DNA of 64,000 bases from Desulfosediminicola flagellatus. GTDB taxonomy: Bacteria; Desulfobacterota; Desulfobulbia; Desulfobulbales; Desulfocapsaceae. The translations under genes and the position numbers were made by a program. The notes under the pieces were generated by a model. That model was given only the letters and a program-made list of their open reading frames with translations, was not told the origin of the DNA and ran no database searches. The DNA is taken from positions 4,504,001-4,568,000 of the forward strand of contig NZ_CP050698.1 in the NCBI RefSeq assembly GCF_005116655.2, given 5' to 3'. Positions 44,145 through 52,998 of this stretch are shown piece by piece (position 1 is the stretch's first letter; each line of letters starts with the position of its first letter).

Positions 44145-44852
44145 TTAATTCTTCCGACGCTTCAATCCAATAAACCCGGCCAAGCCGATGCCAAAAACAA
44201 GTAGACTGGCAGGCTCTGGTAGAGGCTGAGTCTGAATATGCCCAGTAAAGATTGCCAAGCCTCTAGGGTTGCTGAGGTAGTAGTCTGCAACACCCTGAAG
44301 ACCTAAGTCCATGTTGAAGACCCAAGCTTCATTATAGTGAAACTGATCAAGTGTACTGGACCAGTAAGTAGCCGAAACTAAATTATCAAAAGGTCCTGTG
44401 TTGTTCAGTCCATAAGGATCAAGTTCCAACTTTGCGTCGGTGGTGAAATACCCATTATTACCAAGCTCGGTGTAAAATAGATGGCTTAATTCTGATGTGT
44501 CAGGGTTGTTATATCCAAATGAAGCCGAGCCGTCATAAGTGATTTGGATTTGTTCAAACAAGGTTTCGGAATCATCCACCGTTGAGGGCAGGCGCCAGTT
44601 GTCATATGTCACGCCGTTAACCGTGACGACAAGATTTGCCGCCCAAGTCATATGATTATCCCATCTATTTAAATCCTCGGGAGAGGTATAATCCAACCAA
44701 GTGATATCCAGATCGGTGTCGTGAATCAATTTATAATTACCGTCAATCCCCGCTATCGTACCCATACCTGAAACCACCAAATCAGCGTGTGCTTGACCGC
44801 TCAAAGTTAACAAACCCAATAATGCCAAACCTGCCCAATACCGATTTTTCAT
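44145..44852 (-). CDS. PEP-CTERM-sorted exported protein with DUF1566-like domain
   Basis: A 235-residue protein: signal peptide (YWAGLALLGLLTLSGQAHA), a DUF1566/Lcl-like surface domain (DTDLDITWLDY, VNGVTYDNWRLPS, YWSSTLDQFHYNEAWVFNMD) and a C-terminal sorting signal PLPEPASLLVF with membrane helix and LKRRKN. Such proteins are handled by an exosortase and linked to exopolysaccharide; no exosortase gene lies in the window. A GGAGGGAACC-type site precedes the ATG. Confidence 0.88.
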   Translation of the reverse strand: MKNRYWAGLALLGLLTLSGQAHADLVVSGMGTIAGIDGNYKLIHDTDLDITWLDYTSPEDLNRWDNHMTWAANLVVTVNGVTYDNWRLPSTVDDSETLFEQIQITYDGSASFGYNNPDTSELSHLFYTELGNNGYFTTDAKLELDPYGLNNTGPFDNLVSATYWSSTLDQFHYNEAWVFNMDLGLQGVADYYLSNPRGLAIFTGHIQTQPLPEPASLLVFGIGLAGFIGLKRRKN

Positions 44853-45172
44853 TGGTTCCCTCCACTTTCTGTTGGATAATAGCTAGAAAATGAGCACCCC
44901 CCTGAAAGGTTTCTTCCTGTTCGCCCAAACTGGCACACAGCTAGAGTTCGGGTTCAGATTACTCGCCTTTGTTAGTTTCAAAGTTGTCGGGCACCATGCC
45001 CGAAACCACAACACTATTGGTCGTCAGTGATCACGTTCCATTTGTAATCTGTCAAGCGCCCAGTGGTGCCAATTGCAGATCCGCGGGAAGGCCAGTAAAC
45101 CCGGCGTGCAAAAACAACACCAAATGAATCAAAACAGATAACAAACGCCGGATTAACAGGACCACCTATTAT
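44853..45172. other. Spacer without recognised gene
   Basis: About 320 bases between the PEP-CTERM gene and a decayed lipoprotein gene. No coding frame or clear repeat is seen. Confidence 0.35.
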
Positions 45173-45448
45173 TTAATTTTTTTGATACTCTGAATAATCA
45201 ACTTGGGAAACACGATCATTTTCAAATTTTATGCCGACTGTTTTTGAAATTTTTCGCCTACCACGTTCACCCAATTTTGAAAGTACTTCGCTCATGCTCA
45301 TTCCTGGCTTAATTTATGAGCGTGCGTCCTCGGTAGAGGATATATCAGCTAGATGACTGTTGCTATTATAAGTTGGAACCATACAGCCTGACATGGCTAG
45401 TATTACTAGTGTAAAGATTGAACTTGTTATGTAGCGAAAATTAGGCAT
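45173..45448 (-). pseudogene. SmpA/BamE-like small lipoprotein gene with premature stop
   Basis: On the minus strand ATG at 45448, with AGGTGA upstream, encodes a lipoprotein signal (TSSIFTLVILAMSGC) and a short linker, then TAA at codon 45 (45316-45314). The same frame continues IKPGMSMSEVLSKLGERGRR ... QVDYSEYQKN to a stop at 45173, 92 codons in all. The IKPGMSMSEVLSKLG segment is typical of the SmpA/BamE fold. One nonsense change appears to have split an otherwise intact gene. Confidence 0.6.
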
Positions 45449-45701
45449 TATTCACCTCATACGTTCAGTTTTGTGTTTTAGAGTATATTACGATGTTACA
45501 CCTAATAGACTGCGTGAAACAATGATATGATACAGGCATGCTGCGTGTTAGGTAACACGAAAGATTACACAACACTATCGTGCAAATCACAGGAGCCTTG
45601 TTCAAGGTGATTCAGGATGAAGATGTCTCCTGAACACTGTTGACCAAACATCATCATATAATCCTCAAAGAACTGGATTTTAATCAACCAGAGGAGGTGC
45701 A

Positions 45702-45932
45702 ATGATGAAAGTCAGTCAGGCTATTTCTTATCACCTGCAGTATCACAAGGCAAATTCACAACTTAATACCCAACGGTGCGTCGAGTATGTCCTGGGTAAA
45801 TTCCACAATCACTTTAACGAGAGAGATTTGGCTTCGGTTTCTGAGGAAGATGTTCTCAACTTCCTCAACAAACCACCTTCTATTGGAGTCGGACAACGCC
45901 AACACATTAAATTTTATGACTTTATTTTTTAG
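45702..45932 (+). pseudogene. Truncated tyrosine recombinase (N-terminal domain)
   Basis: A 76-residue frame with a strong GAGGAGG site. It resembles the SAM-like N-terminal domain of phage/integron-type tyrosine recombinases (HKANSQLNTQRCVEYVLGKF, then DLASVSEEDVLNFL). The frame stops just after entering the direct repeat (from 45888); the catalytic domain is absent. It probably marks a former integration site. Confidence 0.5.
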
Positions 45933-46358
45933 TAACAGGTGTTTTGAAGCTTAAAAGGCCCTTTTGGGTATCAAAAAGAGTAACCTAAGGCAAGAAGCTA
46001 TCAGATGATGGTGAGAAATCCGTGCCGCATTTTAGGTAACAAAGGTGCTGCCACTTTCCTTAGAAGTCGATTTTTAGAAAGCATTAAGCTTGGGATTGAC
46101 ATCTACCTATACTTGTATCCTTCCAACATTACAGGTAATTTTCCTCCAAGTAACTTCTTCAGTATTGCCGCTTTCACTATTCAACTGAAATATAGGCCGG
46201 CAATATGCGAGAATTTACCTCATAGGTAACTGGAAACACAGAAGCTTAACGCTTTCGATTTTTACCCATAAAAATAGCACTCCGAGGACTAAAACAACCA
46301 CTTTTCGATACAAATCAACCGTAATTCAAATAACTTGACATGGTCCAACCCCAAATAC
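45888..46358 (+). repeat. Direct repeat, left copy (with MITE insertion)
   Basis: Without the insertion at 46077-46256 and its duplicated target, this copy is about 283 bases and aligns along its length with 47121-47405: shared stretches include GAAGCTTAAAAGGCCCTT, ATTTTAGGTAACAAAG, GCTGCCACTTTCCT and ACTAAAACAACCACTT. The copies flank the gene at 46476. Confidence 0.75.
46077..46256. mobile_element. MITE-like element with 8-bp target duplication
   Basis: A 180-bp non-coding element with ends GAAAGCATTAAGCTT / AAGCTTAACGCTTTC (14 of 15 complementary), flanked by GATTTTTA at 46069-46076 and 46257-46264. The right copy of the surrounding direct repeat (near 47304) lacks it and shows the empty site. 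Confidence 0.8.
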
Positions 46359-46475
46359 TATATTTAAACACTTTGTGGCCTTGCCGTAGTCGCACAAGAT
46401 TATATTCTAATCACTTAAACTTAACACCTCTGTATGAAGGCATACTCAGCATAAACTTAATCATCAAAACAAAAT

Positions 46476-47087
46476 ATGGCATATCAAGACTCTAACCCTG
46501 AACGTCGCAATCTAATAGTTACTTCTATTGCCTTAAGTGCATACTGTTATGCTGGAGGAAGTATAGCCGAACCGAGTATTCGACTACAGTTCATTAATGC
46601 CACATTCTCTATTCCAGGAGTTTTGGCTTTAATTGGATGGCTGGTCCTCTTTTGGTTCATCTATCGATATTGGCTGGCTCATAATGGTGACTTCTCAAAA
46701 TCATTTAGAGAAGAATTTCATAATATTACAGGCAAACAGTACCTAACAAACTTCATGAATCAATGTATTGGTCAAAGTCCTATACAAGATGATGAAGAAG
46801 GCTACCGAGTGAGTGGACTTGCTTGGTGGAAAAACTGCGTGACTATACAATGCAGGTACTATCTAACCGTAAATCGTGATCCTAACGGAAGAATAGTATT
46901 TGGCACCCCTACTTCAGCTCACAAGGAAACACCACGTCTGCTACTAAATAATTTTAAAGGGTGGGTTCTAACTACGAGAATCACAGTTGACTGCATGATA
47001 AAAAAGCCAAATTCAAGTTACCTGTTCCCGTACATTTTAGCTTTGGTAGCTATCTTGGGAGGACTTTGGAGATTACTTTCGACCTAA
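46476..47087 (+). CDS. Hypothetical membrane protein between direct repeats
   Basis: A 203-residue protein with membrane segments near residues 12-30, 44-66 (IPGVLALIGWLVLFWFIYRY) and 183-200 (LFPYILALVAILGGLW). Between them is a soluble part of ~110 residues (KQYLTNFMNQCIGQ, ITVDCMIKKPNSSYL). No family recognised and no ribosome site stands out. Its AT-rich composition and position between two ~285-bp direct repeats suggest acquired DNA, in the style of a gene cassette. Confidence 0.6.
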   Translation: MAYQDSNPERRNLIVTSIALSAYCYAGGSIAEPSIRLQFINATFSIPGVLALIGWLVLFWFIYRYWLAHNGDFSKSFREEFHNITGKQYLTNFMNQCIGQSPIQDDEEGYRVSGLAWWKNCVTIQCRYYLTVNRDPNGRIVFGTPTSAHKETPRLLLNNFKGWVLTTRITVDCMIKKPNSSYLFPYILALVAILGGLWRLLST

Positions 47088-47120
47088 CAGATCGCAACTT
47101 CGCCCCGCTAAAACATTAGG

Positions 47121-47405
47121 GTCGGACCGCGCCAACACACCACATTTCATGACTTTATTACTAGAAAACTGGTGTTTTTGAAGCTTAAAAGGCCCTTGTG
47201 CGTATCAAAAAGAGAAATCTAAGGCAAGAAAGTATCAGGTAATAGTGAGAAAAATTCGTGCGGTATTTTAGGTAACAAAGTTGCTGCCACTTTCCTAAGA
47301 GGTCGCTTTTATCTATAAAAAGAGCATTCCAAAAACTAAAACAACCACTTCACGATACGAATCAACTGTAATTCAAAAAATTTGACTTGGTCAGATTCCA
47401 AACAC
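47121..47405 (+). repeat. Direct repeat, right copy
   Basis: The 285-bp partner of 45888-46358. It begins with GTCGGACCGCGCCAACACA, which corresponds to the last codons of the truncated recombinase frame, so the duplication included the end of that gene. Confidence 0.75.
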
Positions 47406-47465
47406 CCCAAACACCCTGCCACTTATTCCTATTGCTCATGAGCACCACCGTGTCAGCGTTTGGAA

Positions 47466-48590
47466 TCACTTATCGAAAACTTCCGGGTAATGCTTGTGAG
47501 CGCAGTCCGGACACATGCCGTGGCTGAAATTCACTTCCATGTGTTCCTTTATGTAGACATCTACCTGGTTCCAGAACCCCTTGTCATCACGTATCTTTTT
47601 ACAGTAGGAGCAGATAGGGATTATACCGCGCAGCGTCTTTACCTCTTCCAATGCAGTCTGTAACTCGATAATCAACCGCTCCCGCTCCTCATCTGCCTTC
47701 TTTCTTTCTGTTATATCCTGAACAGTTCCGAGGAGAGTTACTGCCCCGGAAGCAGTGTCATGAAGGACCTCGGCTCGCCCATAGAGCCAGCGCTCCACAC
47801 CATCGGAAATCCGCTTAATCCGATACTCCCTGTCGAATGGAAGTCCCTCTTCGAGGACCCGCTTCAAGAGGACTGCTAACTCCTCCCGATCCTCAATATG
47901 GAAAAGGTTGCACCAGCCTTCGGCGTCCTTTGTGTATCCGGCATCTATACCAAAAATCTCGTCCAACACCTCAGTAGAAGACCATTGGCCGGTAGCAATA
48001 TCGTAGTTGTAGGAGCCCACGCGGGCGATGCGTTGTGATTCCCGTAGTCGCCACTCACTCTCCTTCAGGCTCTGCTCCGCCTGCTTCCGGGCAGTGATGT
48101 CGTGGACTATAGAGAACGAATACTCCTTTCCCTGCATCGAGATAGGGTTGGCGTACACCTCTATGTCGCGGATCTCGCCATTGGCAAGCTGGTGCTGATA
48201 CATGTAATACGACCGTCTCTCTGCCACCGCCCGCTTAACCTCGGCACGGATCTCTGCCTCCGGAGTGATGTTAAGGTCGGGAATCCTCTTTGTCAGCATA
48301 GTCTCCAGGTCATAGCCGTAGAAGTCCAAGGCCGATTTATTTGCGTCGATGATTGCAAATGTTGATAAGTCGACCACATACATCACAGCACTATGATTCT
48401 TAAAAACCTGTTGGAACAACATCGAATCCACCAAAATGGCACTATCATTGGTCCCTTGAGTCTCTACCTCTTTATCCGACCTCGTTACAACTCGATCCGT
48501 ATGCATCGAACCCTCGAGCAACGCGATGCGGTGGCGTAGCTCATGAAGTTCTGCAATAAGATCCTCTCTAGTCCGATCCTCATCACTCAT
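47466..48590 (-). CDS. Double-PAS signalling protein with C-terminal cysteine domain
   Basis: A 374-residue soluble protein: a short coiled coil (DLIAELHELRHRIALLEGS), PAS domain one (~55-175; FAIIDANKSALDFYGYDLE), PAS domain two with PAC (~180-300), a coiled coil, and the C-terminal module IIPICSYCKKIRDDKGFWNQ ... FSHGMCPDCAHKHYPEVF. That Cys/His module often ends PAS proteins in sulfate reducers and usually accompanies kinases or diguanylate cyclases; here no catalytic domain is present. It may be a scaffold or a redox/metal-responsive sensor. Confidence 0.85.
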   Translation of the reverse strand: MSDEDRTREDLIAELHELRHRIALLEGSMHTDRVVTRSDKEVETQGTNDSAILVDSMLFQQVFKNHSAVMYVVDLSTFAIIDANKSALDFYGYDLETMLTKRIPDLNITPEAEIRAEVKRAVAERRSYYMYQHQLANGEIRDIEVYANPISMQGKEYSFSIVHDITARKQAEQSLKESEWRLRESQRIARVGSYNYDIATGQWSSTEVLDEIFGIDAGYTKDAEGWCNLFHIEDREELAVLLKRVLEEGLPFDREYRIKRISDGVERWLYGRAEVLHDTASGAVTLLGTVQDITERKKADEERERLIIELQTALEEVKTLRGIIPICSYCKKIRDDKGFWNQVDVYIKEHMEVNFSHGMCPDCAHKHYPEVFDK

Positions 48591-49195
48591 AGAGTTTCCT
48601 CAGCAGATAGCCTCTCAGAGGCCAATTACACATTAAGTCGTTGTAATTCAATTCAATCCCCTTAAACCAACAGGTTAACATATGCTCTTCATGAATTAAT
48701 TCAATCCTAGCTAATCAGTATCATTGAAGCAAATTTTTCTTTCCCTGAGCAGGTTTCTTTTTTTAATTATAAAACATGAACCGCAATATCATGGGTTCTG
48801 CCACAAACTTGCCATTGAGTAACCTCCACCTAACTTGAAATTGCATACCAATATAACAGGGAGAGAAGAACTCTTTCCCCTGAGACCAAAGGCGTTTTGT
48901 GATATTGAATGGAAAGGAAAAATGATCCTGCAAGCTAAAGCTCCCCGTGCATAATCGGTCGCCTGTAATGTTTGTGGTGAGATGGTCATAGAGAACAACC
49001 TAGCTAAGAGAAGAAACCATCTGGTGTTCAGAGACTGTCAATACTGAGTGAACAACTATAGATTGCATAATAAGGAGAGTCCTAATATTTTTTCGACGAT
49101 AGATAAGCCAAACTACTCTGTCCAATTTTGAGATATGAAAAGAAGGGAAAAGGCCCCGCACCAGGAGGGGGAAGATTGTGGTGCAGGGCCAGGAC
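48591..49195. other. Spacer without recognised gene
   Basis: About 600 bases, AT-rich, without a supported coding frame on either strand, ending at the family-2 repeat. Confidence 0.4.
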
Positions 49196-49388
49196 TACCC
49201 AGTACCCATATCTTTTCATTTTTTGCCAAATCTGTTGCTTTTCCAGCATTCTGCACAGACTGGAAGCGTGCATAAGGACTGAGTGTTTCAGAAGCGTATT
49301 GTATTTTACTCAGTCCTTTTGTTGTGTTTTCAAGGATCCCACGCAATCTGTAAGGCTGAGGTTTTGACTTATGGGTAATAAGCAGGGC
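49196..49388. repeat. MITE-like repeat, family 2, copy 2
   Basis: It shares the TGCTTTTCCAGCATTCTGCA core and flanks with 7389-7522 and has an extra ~60 bases before the right end. Left end TACCCAGTACCCATAT and right end TTATGGGTAATAAGC are imperfect inverted repeats, within an outer pair GCAGGGCCAGG / GCAGGGCT. An inner hairpin is formed by GGACTGAGT (near 49276) and ACTCAGTCC. Confidence 0.6.
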
Positions 49389-49402
49389 TATGAGCCTACT
49401 AT

Positions 49403-49594
49403 TTACAGCATTTGCTTTACCTGTTGAACTACCTGAAGATAAGCGTCAACACGCTTCGTGTCAGGATTATCGTATTTTTGATTGAGAAAAGCTCGCGCCT
49501 GGCTTTCCTCACAGTCCATCACTTCGTATATAGAGGACAAATTAAAATAATCGTGTGCCTCATCTATGAGCTGATCTATGGTTTTTTCAGTCAT
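49403..49594 (-). CDS. Small hypothetical protein
   Basis: A 63-residue acidic helical protein (TIDQLIDEAHDYFNLSSIYE, SQARAFLNQKYDN). An AAAGG site is about 7 bases before the ATG. It follows the gene at 49644 with a ~50-base gap and is probably cotranscribed. No family recognised. Confidence 0.55.
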   Translation of the reverse strand: MTEKTIDQLIDEAHDYFNLSSIYEVMDCEESQARAFLNQKYDNPDTKRVDAYLQVVQQVKQML

Positions 49595-49643
49595 ACCAAT
49601 ACCTTTCTATCATCTCCTGGAGGGAAATTAACCTCTCCTTAAT

Positions 49644-50138
49644 TCAATAATTATAATCTACGTCATCCGTCTCTAGAAACAGATAGCCTTTTCCTTTACC
49701 AATTTTCTTCGTGTAATCAGAACTATAACAATCCATAAACTCTGCTTCGAACAGCATATCCATACTGTTCCCCTGCAAATCTGTTATGATAACTGCAAGA
49801 TCGCCATGGATACGACCCATTCGGAAACTCACACCTGGATTGCCATTATCTTGAGTCGCTCCTGCTACCCTTAAGTACAAGGAAAAATTGCAGCTTCTTC
49901 CTACATCCTCAATCAGTTCGCCAGTGCACGTAATTTCTGTAAAGTATTTTTCTTCGGCCATCTCACTGATATCTACTGAAATAGCATTCCTATCCACTTT
50001 CAATGAAGTTGTAGCCAAAGACTCTAACCTAACAGTAGAATTCGCACGTGGATCTCGTTTCAGAATACAGTTGATGATCTCACAGGCAATTTCGGGAAAA
50101 CATGAAACGTATTTCTGTGCACCAAGGCCGTAATTCAT
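49644..50138 (-). CDS. Hypothetical protein
   Basis: About 164 residues without a signal peptide or membrane segment; mixed alpha/beta composition (EEKYFTEITCTGELIEDVGR, SFRMGRIHGDLAVIITDLQG). No family recognised. The start at 50138 is chosen because GGAG lies 6 bases before it; ATGs at 50150 and 50159 lack a properly spaced site. It pairs with the small gene downstream and is divergent from the AraC regulator. Confidence 0.6.
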   Translation of the reverse strand: MNYGLGAQKYVSCFPEIACEIINCILKRDPRANSTVRLESLATTSLKVDRNAISVDISEMAEEKYFTEITCTGELIEDVGRSCNFSLYLRVAGATQDNGNPGVSFRMGRIHGDLAVIITDLQGNSMDMLFEAEFMDCYSSDYTKKIGKGKGYLFLETDDVDYNY

Positions 50139-50350
50139 GCCGAACTCCATTCCTTCCATCTTTTGACAGCTTCAAAGAGCAAAGCTATCTACCAAACTTT
50201 TATAGCAACAGAGTATCCTTTCAGTACATTTTGGTATTGATCACATACGACATTTTTTTTTGCACTTTACGCCAGATAACGTAAACTTCTAATAGTGAAC
50301 CGAAACCATGTCGTATTTTATAATTGCAAATACAGTATGAGGAGAAAGCG

Positions 50351-51367
50351 TTGTATCAGACAAAGCTTGCCAGTATCCAGATAGTGCTTTGGAAAATCTT
50401 AAAAGCATACAATCAGGATGCAGAAGCAACTTTTCAGGCAGTTGGTCTAGACCCAGCCCTCATGTATAACGAGGGTGCCCGTTATCCGTTGCTGAAAATA
50501 GCCGCCCTTTGGCAGGAGATGGCCCGGAGGATTGATGACCCGTGTTTTGGTCTGACTACGGCTGTTCATTGGCATCCGTCAAACTTTGGGGCGTTAGGCT
50601 ATGGCCTATTGACCTCCACGAGTTTACGCATGACACTGAGACGGCTAATAAGATTTCACAGGGTAATCTCTGATGCCCGTTTTGGAGAACTGTTGGAGGA
50701 TGGTGACAGACTTGTGTTTAGATTCTGTCATGTCGATGAGCCGGTTTACTGCCAGCCACGCGAAGATGGCGCAATAGCCTGGTTGCTGAGTGTACTGCGG
50801 GTGAATTATCATCGTGACTTTGCCCCCGTCGAAGTGAATCTGATTCACAAAGAACCAAGTTGTAGCGGGAAATATTATGAATTTTTTCGCTGCCCTGTCA
50901 ATTTCGCAGCAGACCATTGTTCAATAGTGCTCCCAATCGCGCTTGTTGATGAGCCACTTCCTGGTGGTAATGAGCAGTTTTCAGGTATACATGATCGTTT
51001 AAGCAGCCAGTATCTTGTTAGTCTTGATGATAATGAAATCATCTCCAAAACGAAAAAAGCTATTGTCGAACTCCTACCATCAGCAGAGGCAAACCTTCAG
51101 AGCGTCGCATCACTTTTAAAGCTTGGGCCCCGAAGTCTTCAACGTCAATTACAAGCTGAAGGAATAACCTTTCTCGGTTTACTGGATGAGACGCGGAAAC
51201 AGATCGCCCGGGAGTATCTTAGAGACGACTCGATGGATCTTGCCGAAATTGCCTTTCTACTTGGCTTTGCAGAGCAATCCACTTTTTCCCGTTCATTTAA
51301 ACGGTGGATGGGGACTTCTCCAGGAAAATACAGAATCTCCGCGAATATTGACAGTGCCACTCTTTGA
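50351..51367 (+). CDS. AraC-family regulator with Arabinose_bd-type N-terminal domain
   Basis: About 338 residues. The N-terminal ~190 residues match the ligand domain of OruR/ArgR-like AraC regulators (GLTTAVHWHPSNFGALGYGL, LRRLIRFHRVISDA), and the C-terminal ~85 carry two helix-turn-helices (NLQSVASLLKLGPRSLQRQL and LAEIAFLLGFAEQSTFSRSF-KRWMGTSPGKYR). The start is a TTG at 50351 because GAGGAG lies 6 bases upstream; no ATG is in reach. Targets unknown; the TDT transporter gene is convergent to it. Confidence 0.87.
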   Translation: MYQTKLASIQIVLWKILKAYNQDAEATFQAVGLDPALMYNEGARYPLLKIAALWQEMARRIDDPCFGLTTAVHWHPSNFGALGYGLLTSTSLRMTLRRLIRFHRVISDARFGELLEDGDRLVFRFCHVDEPVYCQPREDGAIAWLLSVLRVNYHRDFAPVEVNLIHKEPSCSGKYYEFFRCPVNFAADHCSIVLPIALVDEPLPGGNEQFSGIHDRLSSQYLVSLDDNEIISKTKKAIVELLPSAEANLQSVASLLKLGPRSLQRQLQAEGITFLGLLDETRKQIAREYLRDDSMDLAEIAFLLGFAEQSTFSRSFKRWMGTSPGKYRISANIDSATL

Positions 51368-51510
51368 TGTCACTTGAGTGATCAGCTTCCCTTCTTTATA
51401 AAGTGTATTTTTGGTTATCTACATTCGTGGATACTCTGAAGCAATCGTTCATAGGAAATTCAAATTCGAAAATAAAGCTGAGTAATGATTTACAATTACC
51501 CAGTATCTTC

Positions 51511-52698
51511 CTACTCTCCTATTTCCAGGGGTTCCTTGACTGATACAATAGGATTTACAGTCGGTGGCGGTGGCCGAAACAGGTGTCCTGTTATCATACC
51601 TTTCGTTGTACCAAATGCGGCCACAGTCCATGCTGTGAGCAAACCAATATAGTAAAAAATACTAATCCATTTAAACAGGGGCAAACCGGTATGATGTGCT
51701 AATTGCGCAATTCCTGTAACACATGTACCTACAGGGAAGGTAAATGCCCAATAGGTCAGGGCAAATCTCATCTGTCTGCGACGGGCCCGAAGGGTCAATA
51801 GAGTTGCCAGACAAGTCCAGAGAAGCACAAACCCAAATACAGGCACACTATACAGCACCGCAAACAATTCAAATCCATACGCAATCTTAGAGGAAACAGC
51901 CCCTTCTGCAACCGTTCCCAATATTCCGGCAGCGGTCATAGATTGCCCTAAAGGGCCTAAAACAATCCATAGAGTGGGGACTCGGGAGGTACCTGATGTT
52001 CCATGATGAGCTAACCTGCTCCAGATCATTGAAATAATAATCAATGCAGCCACAAGACTTAAGCCGAACATAGAAAAACAGAGATAAAACATTGTCTCTC
52101 TAAGTACACCAACGGGAGTATAGGGAACCAGCATTGCACCGATAGCCGCCGATACCATCGGAGGAACAACGGGCATAAGCCACCCTCCAAAGGCAGAGTC
52201 TGGTCGAACCTTAAATGTGGTAAACAAACGAAAGGGTATAATAATAGCTGAACCAAGACCGGCAATAGTGCCAATAAACCAGAGGATCCAGGTAATTTTA
52301 AGGGCTAACTCCTGGCCCAAAACACTATCCCCCAGCAACAATGTCCCACCTGCAACAGTAAGCATGGCCATTGGTGGGGCACCATAAAACTGTGCCATCA
52401 TAGGATCTCTAAAATGCTTTTTCCAAACATTTGACCTCTTAAGTAAGAGGACACAAGTGGCAAGAACAAGACCAACCAACATGCAGGAAGCAAAGCACCA
52501 GACAATCAAGGCAAAACCGTGAAGCTTATCAGACAATAGTGGTAGCGATGCCGCTGCATTGGCAATAATCCCTGTACCCATTACCGAGGCAAACCAGTTG
52601 GGGCCTAATTCATAGTCATTGGTTGCACCTGTGACTGTATAAAAAAAACGTTTCCACCAAAAACCTTTGACACTCGGATTTTTAAAATCGTTATCCAT
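51511..52698 (-). CDS. TDT-family transporter (SLAC1/TehA/Ssu1 type)
   Basis: A 395-residue protein with ten predicted membrane helices and the TDT-family start GPNWFASVMGTGIIANAA. The family includes yeast malate and sulfite transporters, TehA and plant SLAC1 anion channels. Subgroup and substrate cannot be told from this; in a sulfur-metabolising organism sulfite or a C4-dicarboxylate would be plausible. A minus-strand terminator-like hairpin lies upstream in its leader region. Confidence 0.85.
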   Translation of the reverse strand: MDNDFKNPSVKGFWWKRFFYTVTGATNDYELGPNWFASVMGTGIIANAAASLPLLSDKLHGFALIVWCFASCMLVGLVLATCVLLLKRSNVWKKHFRDPMMAQFYGAPPMAMLTVAGGTLLLGDSVLGQELALKITWILWFIGTIAGLGSAIIIPFRLFTTFKVRPDSAFGGWLMPVVPPMVSAAIGAMLVPYTPVGVLRETMFYLCFSMFGLSLVAALIIISMIWSRLAHHGTSGTSRVPTLWIVLGPLGQSMTAAGILGTVAEGAVSSKIAYGFELFAVLYSVPVFGFVLLWTCLATLLTLRARRRQMRFALTYWAFTFPVGTCVTGIAQLAHHTGLPLFKWISIFYYIGLLTAWTVAAFGTTKGMITGHLFRPPPPTVNPIVSVKEPLEIGE

Positions 52699-52850
52699 AT
52701 TTTTTCAATCCTATCTATGGGCAATACGTTTATGAGCATCGACGGGATATGCAGTGACGAAGCTATAGGCAACTCCACCCAAAAAACAGCACAATGGGGA
52801 TATCACTATTATAGCTTAATCGAAGATTGAAAACTCTGGTGACAATAAAA

Positions 52851-52899
52851 AGCTGCTAAGCACCCTCTACTCAAATTAAAGGGTCACAACTTAGCAGCT
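52851..52899 (-). terminator. Terminator-like hairpin in the leader of the TDT gene
   Basis: Perfect 10-base stem AGCTGCTAAG / CTTAGCAGCT with an inner ACCCT / AGGGT pair. On the minus strand it is followed by TTTTTATTG, the layout of a rho-independent terminator. It stands 150 bases before the TDT start with no leftward gene upstream of it, so it could act as an attenuator. End of read-through from elsewhere is the alternative. Confidence 0.5.
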
Positions 52900-52974
52900 C
52901 AGGATCGTTGGAAGACATATTTCTTCATTTCTACTCCAGATCATTTCCCAAATCACATTCCCCTTGACTGCCAG

Positions 52975-52990
52975 CCTACCTACAGGTAGG
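52975..52990. promoter_or_regulatory. Palindromic operator at tetR promoter
   Basis: CCTACCTACAGGTAGG, a palindrome with a TACA centre, lies 9 bases before the TetR start and overlaps the likely promoter (-35 TTGACT near 52963, 17-base spacer, -10 TAGGTT). It is related to the site at 53618, consistent with autoregulation. Confidence 0.6.
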
Positions 52991-52998
52991 TTACCGAC

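Noticed and set aside
46005..46229. Rightward 74-codon frame
   Set aside because: It runs from the direct repeat into the MITE, so it is composed of repeat sequence and has no counterpart in the other repeat copy.
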